64,000 nt of DNA from Miscanthus floridulus (GCF_019320115.1 NC_089581.1:6759707-6823706); one strand, 5' to 3'. Positions 1 to 10,625 are shown, counted from the stretch's first letter. Program-made: numbers and translations. The notes: a model not told the origin generated them from the letters alone.

Positions 1-301
1 TGGCGTGGGCAAAAGAAACACTTCCAATAGTTCCCGATATGGACTTCCAATTCTTAGGGCGCATTATAAAAGTGTCAAACTTAGTGTTCTTTTATATAAA
101 TTTGATTAAACTTAGAAAGTTTGACTTTAGCCTAGAAGTTGATTTATTGGAGGCAGATTTAAGTATTATTCAAATCTAATGACATGACAGGATTTGACAC
201 AACACAGGGATACGGAATGCACCCAACCTTTGGACATTGTCCCGGTAAGAATACTCACTTATAACCTTTGCCGATTCATCTTACAAATTTGGAAGAGAAA
301 G

Positions 302-579
302 AAAGAGGATGAATATTTGCTTTCTCATGGAAAAGCGTCCCCCCCCCCCACCCCCACCAAAAAACAAAAAAACAGAAACCCAAACCAAAAAAACAACAAA
401 ACAACCACACACAAAACAAAACAACAAGCCAAAAAAACACAAAAAAAAATAAAGAAAAAAAAACAAAAAACAACAAAAAAACAAAAACAAAAAAAAAAAA
501 AGAAAAAAAAAAAAAACAAAAAAACACAAAAAAAAAAAAAAAAAAAAAAAAAAACAAAAAAAAAAAAAAAAAAAAAAAA

Positions 580-612
<33 letters not shown>

Positions 613-697
613 ATAAGACAAACACCACCCCCCCCCACCCCCCCCCCCCCCCCCCCCCCCCCCAACACACCACACACACACCCCACCACACACACAA
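302..697. repeat. A/C-only low-complexity tract
   Basis: From about 340 to 697 the plus strand is almost purely A and C: first A-rich with scattered single C bases, then C-rich with scattered A. Several long apparent reading frames fall here (poly-Lys on plus, poly-Phe/Gly on minus), but they only reflect base composition and are not genes. Such an abrupt two-letter block is unusual in plant DNA and may be a low-quality or mis-assembled stretch. Confidence 0.85.
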
Positions 698-993
698 TGC
701 AAGAATACAGTGAAATGAGACGTATTTTCTTTAGTCTGATATGGAGCCTCTGATGTCACGAGTTGCACAAACCAGACAAGTGCGTTTACCACACAATACC
801 CTAGCCTAGTAAGCAGAAAGATTTGTCGTATTCATTATCCAAAATCACAGCCTCAACTATCAAAGGTTGCTAGGTAGTACAAAACGTTAGCTCGCTATAT
901 TTTTTTTTCTAAGACCCATCATATCACAGGTGTGGAAACTCCAAGTGGAAATTACATCTATTCATTCACTTAGCATTGAGGACAAGACTACAT

Positions 994-1240
994 AGCCCTT
1001 GTTTAGTTCCACCCCAACTTCCAAAAAAATTGCTACAGTACCTGTCACATCGAATGTTTACGGCCCGTGCATGGAGCATTAAATGTAGACGAAAAGAAAA
1101 ACTAATTGCACAGTTTGATGGAAAATTGCGAGGACGAACGTTTTAAGCCTAATTAGTCCATGTTTGAACACTATTTGCCAAATAAAAACGAACATGCTAC
1201 AGTAGCCCCAAAATCCCAATTCCTACAACTAACACAGCCA
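994..1240. mobile_element. MITE, family A (TTGTTTAGTT ends), copy 1
   Basis: Terminal inverted repeats read about TAGCCCTTGTTTAGTT on the left and, on the other strand, TATGGCTGTGTTAGTT on the right. The interior carries family hallmarks: CACATCGAATGTTTACG, GCATTAAATGTAGACG, AACTAATTGCACAG, CCTAATTAGTCC and TGCTACAGTAG. About 247 bp. Related copies lie near 18.9, 19.2, 19.9, 33.2 and 43.2-43.8 kb. Confidence 0.8.
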
Positions 1241-1390
1241 TAGCTAAACAACCCATCTTGTGTTGAAAGTGGGGAAAACCTCAAACGAATCCCAGCCAAG
1301 AACAGTAATGGCCCTAAGAACACACAAAAAGAAAATAGAACGATTTATCAACTCTCGGACTCAACTGGAAGTGCCTTATCACAAATCCCC

Positions 1391-4300
1391 TTAATGTTTG
1401 GTTTTGCAGTATTTGCCTGGAGCATTTGCAGCACAGCTGATGTCCTTACTCTTGACTGTCACTGGCTGACTATCGTTTTTCGAATCAGAAGCCTCGCCAG
1501 GAGATGCTTTATCCTTCTTCGCAACCTCCTCTTTGGTCGGTAAATCAGGGGAAGAGAGTTTCCTTTTGTCATCCACAATTTCCTTAACGACAACCTCTAG
1601 TGTATCTAGCCTGTCTAATACCTTCGAAAGCTTTGAATCAGCATCCTCCTTGGCAGATTCTTCCTCAAGCTGTTTTTGTTTCTCAAGTTCCTCATCTTTT
1701 TCCTTCTCTCTTCTGCTTCCTGAAATATGACATCAACTTTCAGTAAAGTTACGTTTAGTGGACATGCCTTCTATATTATCATAAGAAACTTCTTTCTTAG
1801 TGGATGTACTTTTTATGTTTGGGCATTGGCACATCTGAAAATTGGATACTTCATTTGAACTTGCTGTGGGTACAAAGTAATAATAGACCATTATCTTTGA
1901 TAATTAGAGCAATTTGGTTGCAAAGCCACTGGAACTCAAAAGCAAACATGAAAAGTAAAGTTTGGTTTATCAAGAATTTTAAGATCGTCATTGAGTACAT
2001 TTTGAGAAACAAGAAAATATGGCATTCTACAGGGAGATGATCCATAATTGGTCGAGCAAGGGAAAAAACTGCAAAACAACAACGTCATCCTGCATTTATA
2101 CAATTATACCACAGTGAAAGAGAAATCCAATTATAGAATATATGGTTGCAGGTTCTCCCAAGTAAATATAAGATGCAAATGCAAACAGTCTAAATGCAAT
2201 CAACTAACCATTTAACTGTCCTCATTAGCAGCATGGTTGATGCATATAGGATAGACTCCATGACAGCTCTATCCAAACAGACACAACAGACATAACCAAC
2301 TCAAGTATGCTTTTCAAGTGAATGACAATGGTTAAACTCAATTAAATTAGCATTATATCAAACAAATAACCTCTTTCAGTTTCAATTACTGTGGTTGCAG
2401 ATAAATGGCATCAGTTAAGTAGCATTTGGTCTATGGAAACAATTCGCACCACCATATTTTGGTAAGTACAGCTGAACATGCTTTAAGTAATTCACAGTTC
2501 AGCCCTTTGTTGTCAAATATCATATTTGTTCCAAAATAGATAATTTATTCCATTAAAAATTGTTCATAAGAGGTCACAGTATATCACCCCCCTCCATCCT
2601 TTTGATCTCCCTCCGTGCATATTGGGCCACTAAATAGACAGCTGCACAACAAAACAAAAGAACACAACATAAGATTCTCAAAAGGAAGAACCAAGATTCA
2701 CAGTTGGCTTTCCAAAGCACGGCCAAGCATCAGAAAGGAATAGACTTTTCTCATGAAACAAACCTAGCGAGGGCATGCAGGCAAAGAAGAGCTGCACAAG
2801 GTGGAAATCAAGCCTGAAATGGAACGAGAAAGACAGAAACCGGTGAAGCTTGTCACTGGAATTTGTTTCTTAATGGAAATCAACTCCAAGACCTACAATC
2901 CACGCAAATTCTACAGATTGAGTGGTACTTAGTTTGGAATGGTGATCTAAGTTTCAGACATCTTTGATAGAAGTATCAATGTATCACGGTAGATAACTAA
3001 TGCATACATCCCAAAGAGAATAATCAACAGAAACTGGAAACAAGTGGGATCAAGGCTTCTTTGGAGAGGAGCAAGTGACAATTTAAATACCATGAGTGAG
3101 ATGCTAGCCTAGGTATGCTAAATAGAAGGTTCTGAATGAATGTCTTCTCATTAAATGGATCTGGAGAATTGAAAGTAATTTTCAACACCCATGGTATCAG
3201 GTGCCTTTTTTCTCTAATACGCAAGAGAGTTGATATCATTGCATTGAGAGAATAAATCAGAGAATACAATGCACCCAAGACTCACACCTCCACACCCCTC
3301 GTACCAGGGAAAAAAAAACTCGACCCTATAGGGGGAAAGACCTCCCACGAGGCATTATAGTTAAGGTAGAAATTTCCTCGAACTGCAGGGTTGAGAAAAG
3401 CCCTGAAAGCTAGCTGCCCAGGACACGCCTGCAGAACGTGTATATCTCAAGACAGTTACACAGCAAGGGGCCTTTTCTTCGTGCAAGCCAGGGCTCAAAC
3501 CCTGACCAGCAACCCTACCGACTAGAGGTCCTACCGCTGCGCTAGCACTGAGTTTGCCACACCCTCATACAGAAAAATCACATTTGTGCCTTGATGAACT
3601 AAAGGACCCAACCAAACAGAACTGCCAGCCTCCTATCTAGCAATAACCTCTAGGTGAGCCAGATCCCAGGCACCCGCTAGGCACAAGTTGTACACTAGGA
3701 CTGGGAGCAACTCCATTAAAGACAGCATCATTACAATGCTTCCACAAGGCCAAGCAGCCAAAGTGATCAATGAATTTAGGCCACCCTTGATGTTGCCAGG
3801 GCCAAACCAATGTATTCTCAACCACCATTCACATAAGATTTTTTTCATCAGGGCAATGGTGATAAATCAGATAGTCCATATAAACAGAAGAGGAGGAACC
3901 ACACTTGTCTTGCAAATACACAGACACAAAGGATGTGTTGGATTGTCTTGTTCTCCTGGCCACATAGGGGGCAGTGAGCAGGGTGAGGCAAACCCCTACT
4001 GGCAAAAGTCCATCGGACGCCCAACATCTGTTATGCATTGCAAGCTAATCTTATGGAGGGACAGTGAGCAGGGTATCAGTTGCTGAGGAACAAATACATG
4101 CCAAATCGGGGCTCATTTTAGACACTGATCCTTATGGAGGGCCCATTTCTCGGTGGGGCTGTATCCCATATCTTGTTTGAAAATGGGGTATCATATATTG
4201 TTCACAATAGCAGGTAGACAAGATCTTTGACTGATATTTGGACACATGATCTCTCTATTACAACCTTATTCTCCTTTGTCTTCTCTACTTGCAGGGATCA

Positions 4301-5546
4301 ATTCACAAAACTAATTCGCTTTTACAAGGAGGGGGAATGAGAGATTGGGTTCTGGAGACATTTTGTCCAAATAAATCTTCAGACAGTGGGAACTACTTAA
4401 TATGTTGAAACTAAGTACCATATTATTAGCTGCGGATGGAAACAAGGGTTGAATGGGTTCAAGCAAAGTGCAGACAGTATACAAACAGGGGCCCATCTAT
4501 GTATAGATACTTGACTGTGAGGAATGTTTCAAGCTACAATGCACAGAAAATTTGGAACTGCAAAATGCCCTTGGAGGTAAATATTTCCTATGGCAAGCGT
4601 TGCATGATAAGATCCAATCAGCTGCAGAAGAGAAGGGAAAAAATAACTGGCAGTGGGGTGAATTCTGTGCTCTATGTGGCAAGCTTGTAACGTAAATCAC
4701 ATATGTTTCATTGCTTCACAACATTCCAGTAGTCTTGCATCAAAGAAGAGTAACTTGGATGCAAACCCTAGGTCTCTGGAGGATATTATTCCTGACTGGA
4801 TTTTCCATAAATTGGGAGTTACCTCTCTTTGGGGACAATTCAGTTTTGCAGAGGTTTTCTGGGCTATTTTGCACATCAGAAATAAAAAGGGCTAACAAGT
4901 TCCCTAACAAATCTTATACATGCATTTTTACTCATTTCTAGCTAATTTGGAGTGGTGGAACTGCTTCTAGAAGGCTATTCAAAAGAGATTCCTAAATAAC
5001 CTCATAGTACGTGCAAAACTAATGAACATACTTGTGACAACTCCTCAGCCAATGCTATAACTGTCAGGATTGTAACTTGTATTCATGAAGCAAAAGCAAA
5101 ACAAGCTAAAACATTTCCAGCAAAATGAGACTAGTCAACTTCCATCTCATCTCGTTGCCCCTATCCTACTCCCATTCCATCTAACCTCGCCTCGAGATGT
5201 AATTGCTACCGACACTATAAACCCATAAACCTTACGAGATGAAGATGGTTCGTCTATTGATACTCACCCGAACTCCTTGCGCTTGGGGGGGACCGTAGTG
5301 AAGAGGATGTTTTAGCGGCGGTCTTCCAGTCGGCGCCACTACTCCAATCGAAGTTTTGGACTTGCTTGTACGCCTGTGCCGAGCCGCGCTGCCGCCTCCT
5401 CCCGGGCCTTCGTTGTGGCCGCGGCCATCGCTGCTGGCATCAACGGGGAGATCACTCTCGCCAGTACCAGAGGAGGAGGGGGTGCAGAGGAGGCGGCGGA
5501 GGGATGCCACCAGGAGCTGGTGGCGAGGCCGCAGCGCCGGAAGCAT
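1391..5546 (-). CDS. Small plant protein with N-terminal targeting peptide, one hydrophobic segment and Lys/Glu-rich tail; exon 1 out of frame
   Basis: Four exons on the minus strand: 5268-5546, 2764-2813, 2588-2641 and 1391-1719, all with GT-AG borders. Exon 1 begins with an Arg-rich, acid-free leader (MLPALRPRHQLLVASLRRLL) typical of mitochondrial import. Exons 2-3 encode a hydrophobic stretch around FHLVQLFFACMPSL followed by VYLVAQYARREIKRMEG. Exon 4 is a charged, probably coiled-coil tail ending APGKYCKTKH. Exons 2-4 join in phase (1+2, 1+2). Exon 1 does not: its open frame ends in phase 0, while exon 2 needs a phase-2 donor and would otherwise start with GCT TGA. One C fewer in the 7-C run (G7 on plus, 5285-5291) would restore phase. 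I do not recognise a named family and infer no function. It may be a frameshifted allele, a sequencing slip or a dying gene. Its 5' flank is displaced by an hAT nest from 5571. Confidence 0.6.
1720..2587 (-). other. Intron 3 of the coiled-coil gene
   Basis: Non-coding stretch of about 870 bp between exon 4 (acceptor ATATTTCAG next to 1719) and exon 3 (donor GTGATAT next to 2588). It is AT-rich; I see no gene or clear repeat in it. Confidence 0.55.
3290..3548 (-). mobile_element. tRNA-derived SINE (Au-like)
   Basis: Reading the minus strand from 3548: a pol III A-box-like stretch (TAGCGCAGCGGTAGGACC) and, about 35 bp on, a B-box-like stretch (GGTTTGAGCCCT), then some 200 bp of tRNA-unrelated body ending near a T-run. 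This is the layout of grass SINEs of the Au type. It sits in intron 1 of the coiled-coil gene, in the same orientation. Confidence 0.6.
3637..4086 (-). pseudogene. LINE ORF2 C-terminal fragment (zf-RVT type), decayed
   Basis: Minus-strand fragments in more than one frame resemble the C-terminal part of plant non-LTR retrotransposon ORF2. One holds a cysteine-containing RCWASDGLLPVGVCLTLL segment. Another, nearer 3637, holds GLNSLITLAAWP followed in the next frame by LWKHCND, like the conserved tail after the reverse-transcriptase zinc-binding domain. Frame changes show it is dead. It lies in intron 1 of the coiled-coil gene. Confidence 0.45.
4269..5261 (+). repeat. Duplicated segment, copy 1, with plus-strand LINE zf-RVT remnant
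   Basis: This segment matches 8972-9727 plus 10540-10625 at high identity (shared landmarks: AGATTGGGTTCTGGAGACAT, AACCTCATAGTACGTGCAAA, CTCGCCTCGAGATGTAATTG). It contains a broken plus-strand frame with KMPLEVNI, then CALCGK-like residues and VNHICFIASQHSS, i.e. the zinc-binding end of a LINE reverse transcriptase. Its right edge lies a few bases inside intron 1, next to the exon 1 donor at 5267. Copy 1 retains about 165 bp (roughly 4790-4955) that copy 2 lacks. Confidence 0.75.
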
Positions 5547-7004
5547 CGGGTCGAACCGTTGTAGTGGAGTCAGTGGCAGGACCCAGGATTCGAAACCAGG
5601 GTAGTCCTAGTCAAAAAAAAATTGTCTCATGCTTATTGCCAAAATTATTTAATTGCAATACGGTAAAATCTAAAAAAAAAGTTCAGTATACATGACTATA
5701 AATAACCAAACCTAGGCTCAATTTCAGAAGTAATGCTATTTTTTGCATCATACTTCTAAAAAAATGCAATATTTGATTTATTCATGCCTCAATTTCATGG
5801 AAAAAAACAACAAATTTCAATCGATTCTAGGCTCACAAATCCACACTCCCTAAGCCCAATTGGCCAATTTACAGTCCAATCTCCATTCTATATTCTCCAA
5901 TGTTCCAAATCAAGTTCAGAAGTAAACACAAGCACTCACGACAAGACCCTGGAAGGATCTGACAATAATCTGAGATAAAATAGAGATGATTTTGGGGATA
6001 GGTGGGGAGGAGAAGGAGGAGAGGAGTTTAGGCTACGAGAGGAGATAGATCAATTGTTTTTCCTCAGTTCTTTTCAACCGGCGCACCGGACCTGCTAACA
6101 GATAAGCTCCATTGTACTAACCTCTCACCAACCCATTAACCAGTGGCGAATCCAGCCCGAGAAATGACCTAGGGCGAACTTGTATTATAAAATTTTGACT
6201 ATAAGTAATCAAATCAATAATTAAGCACAAATTTGACAATACTAGTTTGTTATAGCGCTTCTTGCATAGTGGAATTGAAGATGTCTACCTAATCTGCAGA
6301 CTGCAGCTTCATCTCCTCCATAACCCACAACGGCTTCATCTGCTCTCCCATCAATCACCAAATGACCAAAATTCCAAAATCCCTCAATCCAAATCCGAAA
6401 ACCCTGCAGCAGCCTGTAGTGTGGAGCTGCAGGCCTGCAACCAGCAGCCAGCAGGGTCAGGGCCCGCTGGGTACTGGTGGCCGGCCGGTGGCTGGGCGCG
6501 TGGCTGGCGCGTGGTGTGGCCGCGTGGGGGCTGGCTAGCGGCCCAGCGGATGTGGCGCTGAGCCCTGGCCGCCTGGGAGCGCCCAGCGGCCGGCGGGAGG
6601 CGGGCTGGTGCGTGATCCGCCGGCCGGTGCGGAGGTGGCGAGAGCAAGGCGGTGAGCGGGGAGGGGGGCGGCCGGAAGAGGCGAGGCGAGGCGGGCAGGC
6701 GGCGAGCGGAGCCTGGAGTGCGGCTCAGCGTAGTCGAGCGACGAGCGGGTAGACAGGAGTTGCGCGATCGCCCAGTCGCCCTATCTGCGCCTGGTCTAGA
6801 CTGGCGGCTGCTAAGCCAGAGACAGCCGCGGCCCAGTCCAACCAAGGCCCACGACACGGATGAGGCTGGCTCGGGGCCTTGCTGGCTTGTTGCGTGCAAG
6901 CGGCTTGTCAGTCGTCTTCACCGCGGCCGGCAACGGCGTTGTCCTCGCCTCCTCGTCCTCGCCACTCGCAACTCCAAGGGTGGGGATCGGGTGCCCAGCC
7001 AGGG

Positions 7005-8145
7005 CAGTAGTGGCGACCCAGGATTTGAGACCAGGGTAGTCCTAGTCAAAAAATTCCATGTGACGAACGATAAAAGTCAAAGAAAAAGTTCGAATAAAAT
7101 GGCTATAAATTAACAAAATTGCGATAATACATTTTTAAAAGGTTCAAAACTTACATAAATAGGTTCGAAACTTGCACAAATAGATCACACATAAGATTAT
7201 AATCCAATTTTTGTACCATTTTTCACAAAAAAGCTGTATTTCTCTTGAGCAAACTTGTGTATAAGTTGAAGACTCATGTTTGCCCAGTGATTTAGTTCTC
7301 AATTTTCCAATTATACCAGCCATTCGTAATAATTTTCCACTTTCTTACCAAACAAATAACAATAGAAGCAATATGTTGCATCCTTTTCTACGCTATATTC
7401 AATCCAGTGGTACTTATGAATCCAAATAAAACTAAAACGGCGATCTTTACCAAACAAATAACAATAGAAGCAATATGCTTCTGAAAAAGAAATGCAATAT
7501 TTGATTTCTTCATGTCTCAACTTCCTGAAAAATGACAACAAATTTCATTTAATTCTAGGCTCACAGATGATAGATCCACAATTCCTAAGCCTTTACGGTC
7601 CCAATCTCCAATATCCAAACCCTAAGGCTTAACTGCATAAAAGAATGGGATTTGGGAGAAAGAAGTGGAGAAAACTCACAGAGCAGAGGCCACCAGGGGA
7701 CGTGGCCGGGACGGCCGCTGGCCCGCTGCGTGCCTGCGTCGGCCGGGCCCGGCCCACCTGCTGGCCGCGGGCCGTTCTGGGAGAGACGAGGCGCAGGTTG
7801 CGCGCTAGCTGGCCGCGCGCTGCTGCCCCGGCGGGATGGGGCTGGCAGGCTGGCGTCGGGCGACCGCTGGCAAGGTGCCCAGGCGGGGGAGGCCGGTGGG
7901 GGTGAGCCGGTGAGGCGCCGGCGGCCAGGCGTCGGGAAGCCTCGCTGCCTCGGTCGTGCTCGCGCATGCGTCGGAGGGAAGGGCGGCAGGCTGCCTCGCT
8001 TGCGCTTGCGCTCGCGCTGGCCGCAGAGTGGGAGAGACGAGGAATGGGCCAGATTCTCATGGGCTGCACAGACTACTTAAAAAATATTTGGACTAAATTT
8101 TAGGGTAGTCCTGGACTACCTGCACTACCTGCTGGGCCGCCCCTG
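7005..8145. mobile_element. hAT-like element E3, nested in E2, same family as E1
   Basis: The left end CAGTAGTGGCGACCCAGG and right end (minus) CAGGGGCGGCCCAGCAGG lead into the same GGGTAGTCCTAGTCAAAAAA and TGGCTATAAAT-like stretches as E1. Flanks are an exact 8-bp duplication AGCCAGGG (6997-7004 and 8146-8153). 1141 bp. Internal blocks such as AATGCAATATTTGATTT and TTCTAGGCTCACA are shared with E1 (5764-5860 versus 7490-7590), so E1 and E3 belong to one family. Confidence 0.8.
7311..7541 (-). pseudogene. TTF-type zinc finger fragment of an hAT transposase, internally duplicated
   Basis: A 76-codon minus-strand frame inside E3 holds HKYHWIEYSVEKDATYCFYC and YLFGK, the start of the TTF-type zinc finger found at the N-terminus of one hAT transposase group. 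CFYCYLFGK occurs twice, about 40 residues apart, so the segment carries a partial tandem duplication. No dimerisation or catalytic region follows, so E3 is non-autonomous. The match supports the hAT assignment made from the termini. Confidence 0.6.
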
Positions 8146-8727
8146 AGCCAGGGGACCTAGGGCGGCCGCCCTAGCTCGCCCTAGTGGTGGCTCCGTCTCT
8201 GCCATGAACAATACAAATCTTTAGTTTCGTCATAAACTCACCTGACAACTCACCAGGGACCGGAGTAGGCTAGAGAGGGGCCAGAGCACACGGCGAACTG
8301 GGACACTGGGCGCCCGCCAGCTATCCCGACCAGCTCCTTGGCGCGCCCGCCGCCGCCGGACTGGCGGAGCACGGCCACGCAGGGCCGCGGGGCGGCGTTG
8401 CGTCGGGGCTGCCGCTTGGCGAGGTGGGCAGCCGGCGGCAGGGGGCGAGCAGCCGGTGGGCGGTGGCCGACGGGGGATCTTGGCGCCGCTCGACCGGGGC
8501 TTGGCCGGGGGGGGGGCGGCGGTCGCCAGTATGGAGTCGCGGACTCGCAATCGTGGACTCACGTCTCGCGCGGGAGTGGCTGGTTGCTGCCTGGGCGGAC
8601 CGCAGACGATGTTGCTGTTTGGGCCCAATTTTTTATGGGCTATGAAGTAGTAAACTTTTGCTGGCCCAGATTTCAGGGTAGTCCTAGGCCTATCTGAACT
8701 ACCCACTGGGCCGCCACTGAGTGGAGT

Positions 8728-8971
8728 CGGGCCCGGTCGGCAGCCTCGAGGGCTCCGAGGGACCACGCTAGATTTTTCCTGTGCCGTATGATGGAACGCC
8801 TAACGGTCTAGATCGATGCTTCCATATGAAAATTGCATATTTATAAGGATTTACAAGAAGAAAGCTCAGAATCCGCTCCCGGCGAAATCTGCTTTAGGCA
8901 ATCGTGGCCATCCGATGAAAGATTGGACGGACAGTAAAATTTGGGGCGATGTGGGTAGTGGTTCTAGGCGG
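8728..8971 (-). promoter_or_regulatory. Displaced 5' flank of the coiled-coil gene (putative)
   Basis: This is the DNA that adjoined position 5562 before E1 inserted, so it should hold the rest of the 5' leader and part of the promoter of the minus-strand gene starting at 5546. I see no clear TATA box. The assignment rests only on the target duplication geometry. Confidence 0.35.
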
Positions 8972-10625
8972 AAGCTCTCCTTTGTCTTCTCAACTTGGAG
9001 GGATAAATTCACAAAACTAGTTCACTTTTACAAGGAGGGGATGAGAGATTGGGTTCTGGAGACATTTTGTCCAAAATAAATCTTTAGATAGTGGGAACTA
9101 CTTAATATGTTGAACTAAGTGCCATATTATTAGCTACGGATGGAAACAAGGGTCGAGTGGGTTCAAGCAAAGTGCAGGACAGTATACAAACAGGGTCAAT
9201 CTATGTATAGATACTTGACTCTGAGGAATGTTTCAAGCTACAATGCACAGGAAATTTGGAAATGCAAAATGCCCTTGGAGGTAAATATTTTTCCTATGGC
9301 AAACATTGCATGATAAGATCCAATCAGCCGCAGAAGAGAAGGGAAAAAATAATTGGCAGTGGGGTGAATTCTGTGCTCTATGTGGTAAGCTTGAAAGTGT
9401 AAATCACATATGTTTCATTGCTTCACAACATTCCAGTAGTCTTGCATCAAAGAAGAGTTCAACTTGGATGCAAACCCTAGGTCTCTGGAGGACATTATTC
9501 CTGACTAGATTTTGCTTCTAGAAGGCTATTCAAAAGAGATTCCTAAATAACCTCATAGTACGTGCAAAACTAAACGACATGCTTGAGACAACTCCTCGAC
9601 CAGTGCTATAATTGTCAGGATTCTAACTTGTATCATGAAGCAAAAGCAAAACAAGCTAAAACATTCCCAGCAAAATGAGATTAGTCAACTTCCATCTCAT
9701 CTTATTGCCCCTATCCTATTCCCATTCTGTTATGTGGCTGCTAGGATTGAGAGAAGAGAGTCGAGGGAGCGATGGCGGCTGACGCGCTACAGTACCGAGG
9801 AGCTATAGTACCGGCGGACGGGGGAACTGGATCTGCTGGATGGGGATGCCCTGGGACGGCGGCGGCGCGGCTAGGAACGAGGTCGTCGCAGTCCCGTCGT
9901 AGGGCATCCCATACTGGTATGAGATGACCGGCGCCGTGGTCGCGGCGAGGAAGGCCCTGATGTCCGCCACGGCCTGCCGTAATTCCAGGATTGCGGCCGT
10001 CATCTGCTCCGGGGTGGTGAGGACGAGGGCGGCGGGAGACGATGGCGCCGGGGCAGAGGGCGCGATCGCCCTTGAGGACGCCAGCGCGCCCAATGCCGGC
10101 CGGCGCGAATATGTGGCAGCAACGCCGACGAAGACGCTGGTGGCAGCGAGTGGACATTGATCGAACCACATGATCGAACCAGAGATCTTTGATACGGCTG
10201 CTAGGATTGAGAGAAGAGAGTCGAGGGGAGCGACGGCGGCTGCGAGCTACAGTACCCGCGAAGCTACAGTATCACGGTACTGTTCACGGCTAGGGTTGCG
10301 GAGGGTAAGAGAGCCGGCCGCGAGGCGTTTGCCCACGGCCGGACAAGAGGGAAGGGTTTTCCTTCTTAATTCTTGCCTGATTAGATTGATACATCTCCTT
10401 CCTCTATATAGAGAGGTTTACTTGACTCCTAAGCAAGGCTTACTTGACCCTAAGTAAGCGACCCTTATCTCTAATTAACCCTAACACTAATGGCTATACA
10501 GCCAACCCAGGCCCAATAAGCCCCTGACGTACTCTAACACATTCCATCTAACCTCGCCTCGAGATGTAATTGCTACCGACACTAAAAAACCCACAAACCT
10601 TACGAGAGGAAGATGGTCGTCGATT
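8972..10625 (+). repeat. Duplicated segment, copy 2 (with LTR-element insert)
   Basis: Second copy of the 4269-5261 segment, in direct orientation, interrupted by an LTR-retrotransposon derivative (9728-10539). The LINE zinc-binding frame is a little clearer here (HDKIQSAAEEKGKNNWQWGE, then FCALCGKLESVNHICF). It lacks about 165 bp found in copy 1. After about 10625 the two copies diverge, and no second copy of exon 1 follows. Confidence 0.75.
9728..10539 (-). mobile_element. LTR retrotransposon deletion derivative (LTR + gag start + LTR stub)
   Basis: The element starts TGTTATG and ends CTCTAACA on the plus strand. It is flanked by an exact 5-bp duplication CATTC (9723-9727, 10540-10544); copy 1 of the surrounding repeat has the unoccupied site (CATTC at 5173-5177). 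On the minus strand: an LTR of about 350 bp (10539 to about 10190) with TATATAGAGG, then a gag-like frame from 10171 (122 codons, with TTPEQMTAAILELRQAVADI), then only the last ~85 bp of the 3' LTR (9728 to ~9815). That stub repeats GGCTGCTAGGATTGAGAGAA of the first LTR. The rest of gag, all of pol and most of the 3' LTR are missing. Confidence 0.75.

Larger units (their letters stand above)
6141..8201. mobile_element. hAT-like element E2, nested in E1
   Basis: Left end CAGTGGCGAATCCAGCCCGAG; right end on minus CAGAGACGGAGCCACCAC, with a shared subterminal CTAGGGCG motif. Flanks are CCATTAAC (6133-6140) and CCATGAAC (8202-8209), an 8-bp duplication with one mismatch. Total 2061 bp, including E3. 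A very GC-rich block at 6470-6960 yields several overlapping frames without recognisable domains. Confidence 0.75.
5571..8719. mobile_element. hAT-like element E1 (outermost of three nested)
   Basis: The left end reads CAGTGGCAGGACCCAGG; the right end, read on minus, is CAGTGGCGGCCCAGTGGG. Both continue into a GGGTAGTCCTAG-like subterminal motif. The flanks are an exact 8-bp duplication AGTGGAGT (5563-5570 and 8720-8727), diagnostic of hAT insertion. Total 3149 bp, of which 2061 bp is the inserted element E2. The target is the 5' leader of the coiled-coil gene, 24 bp upstream of its ATG. The GC-rich part at 8300-8560 gives long overlapping frames but no recognisable protein. Confidence 0.82.

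Noticed and set aside
194..792. Long Lys-rich and Phe/Gly-rich reading frames on both strands
   Set aside because: They exist only because the DNA is A/C-only; no domain, splice or start signal supports a gene.
3481..3548. A possible tRNA gene on the minus strand
   Set aside because: A- and B-box-like motifs are present but no cloverleaf with acceptor stem is apparent; the longer body fits a SINE.
6384..6899. Pro/Ala/Arg-rich open frames in CpG-rich DNA (also 7629-8080, 8230-8766)
   Set aside because: They lie inside the nested hAT elements, overlap in several frames and show no recognisable protein.
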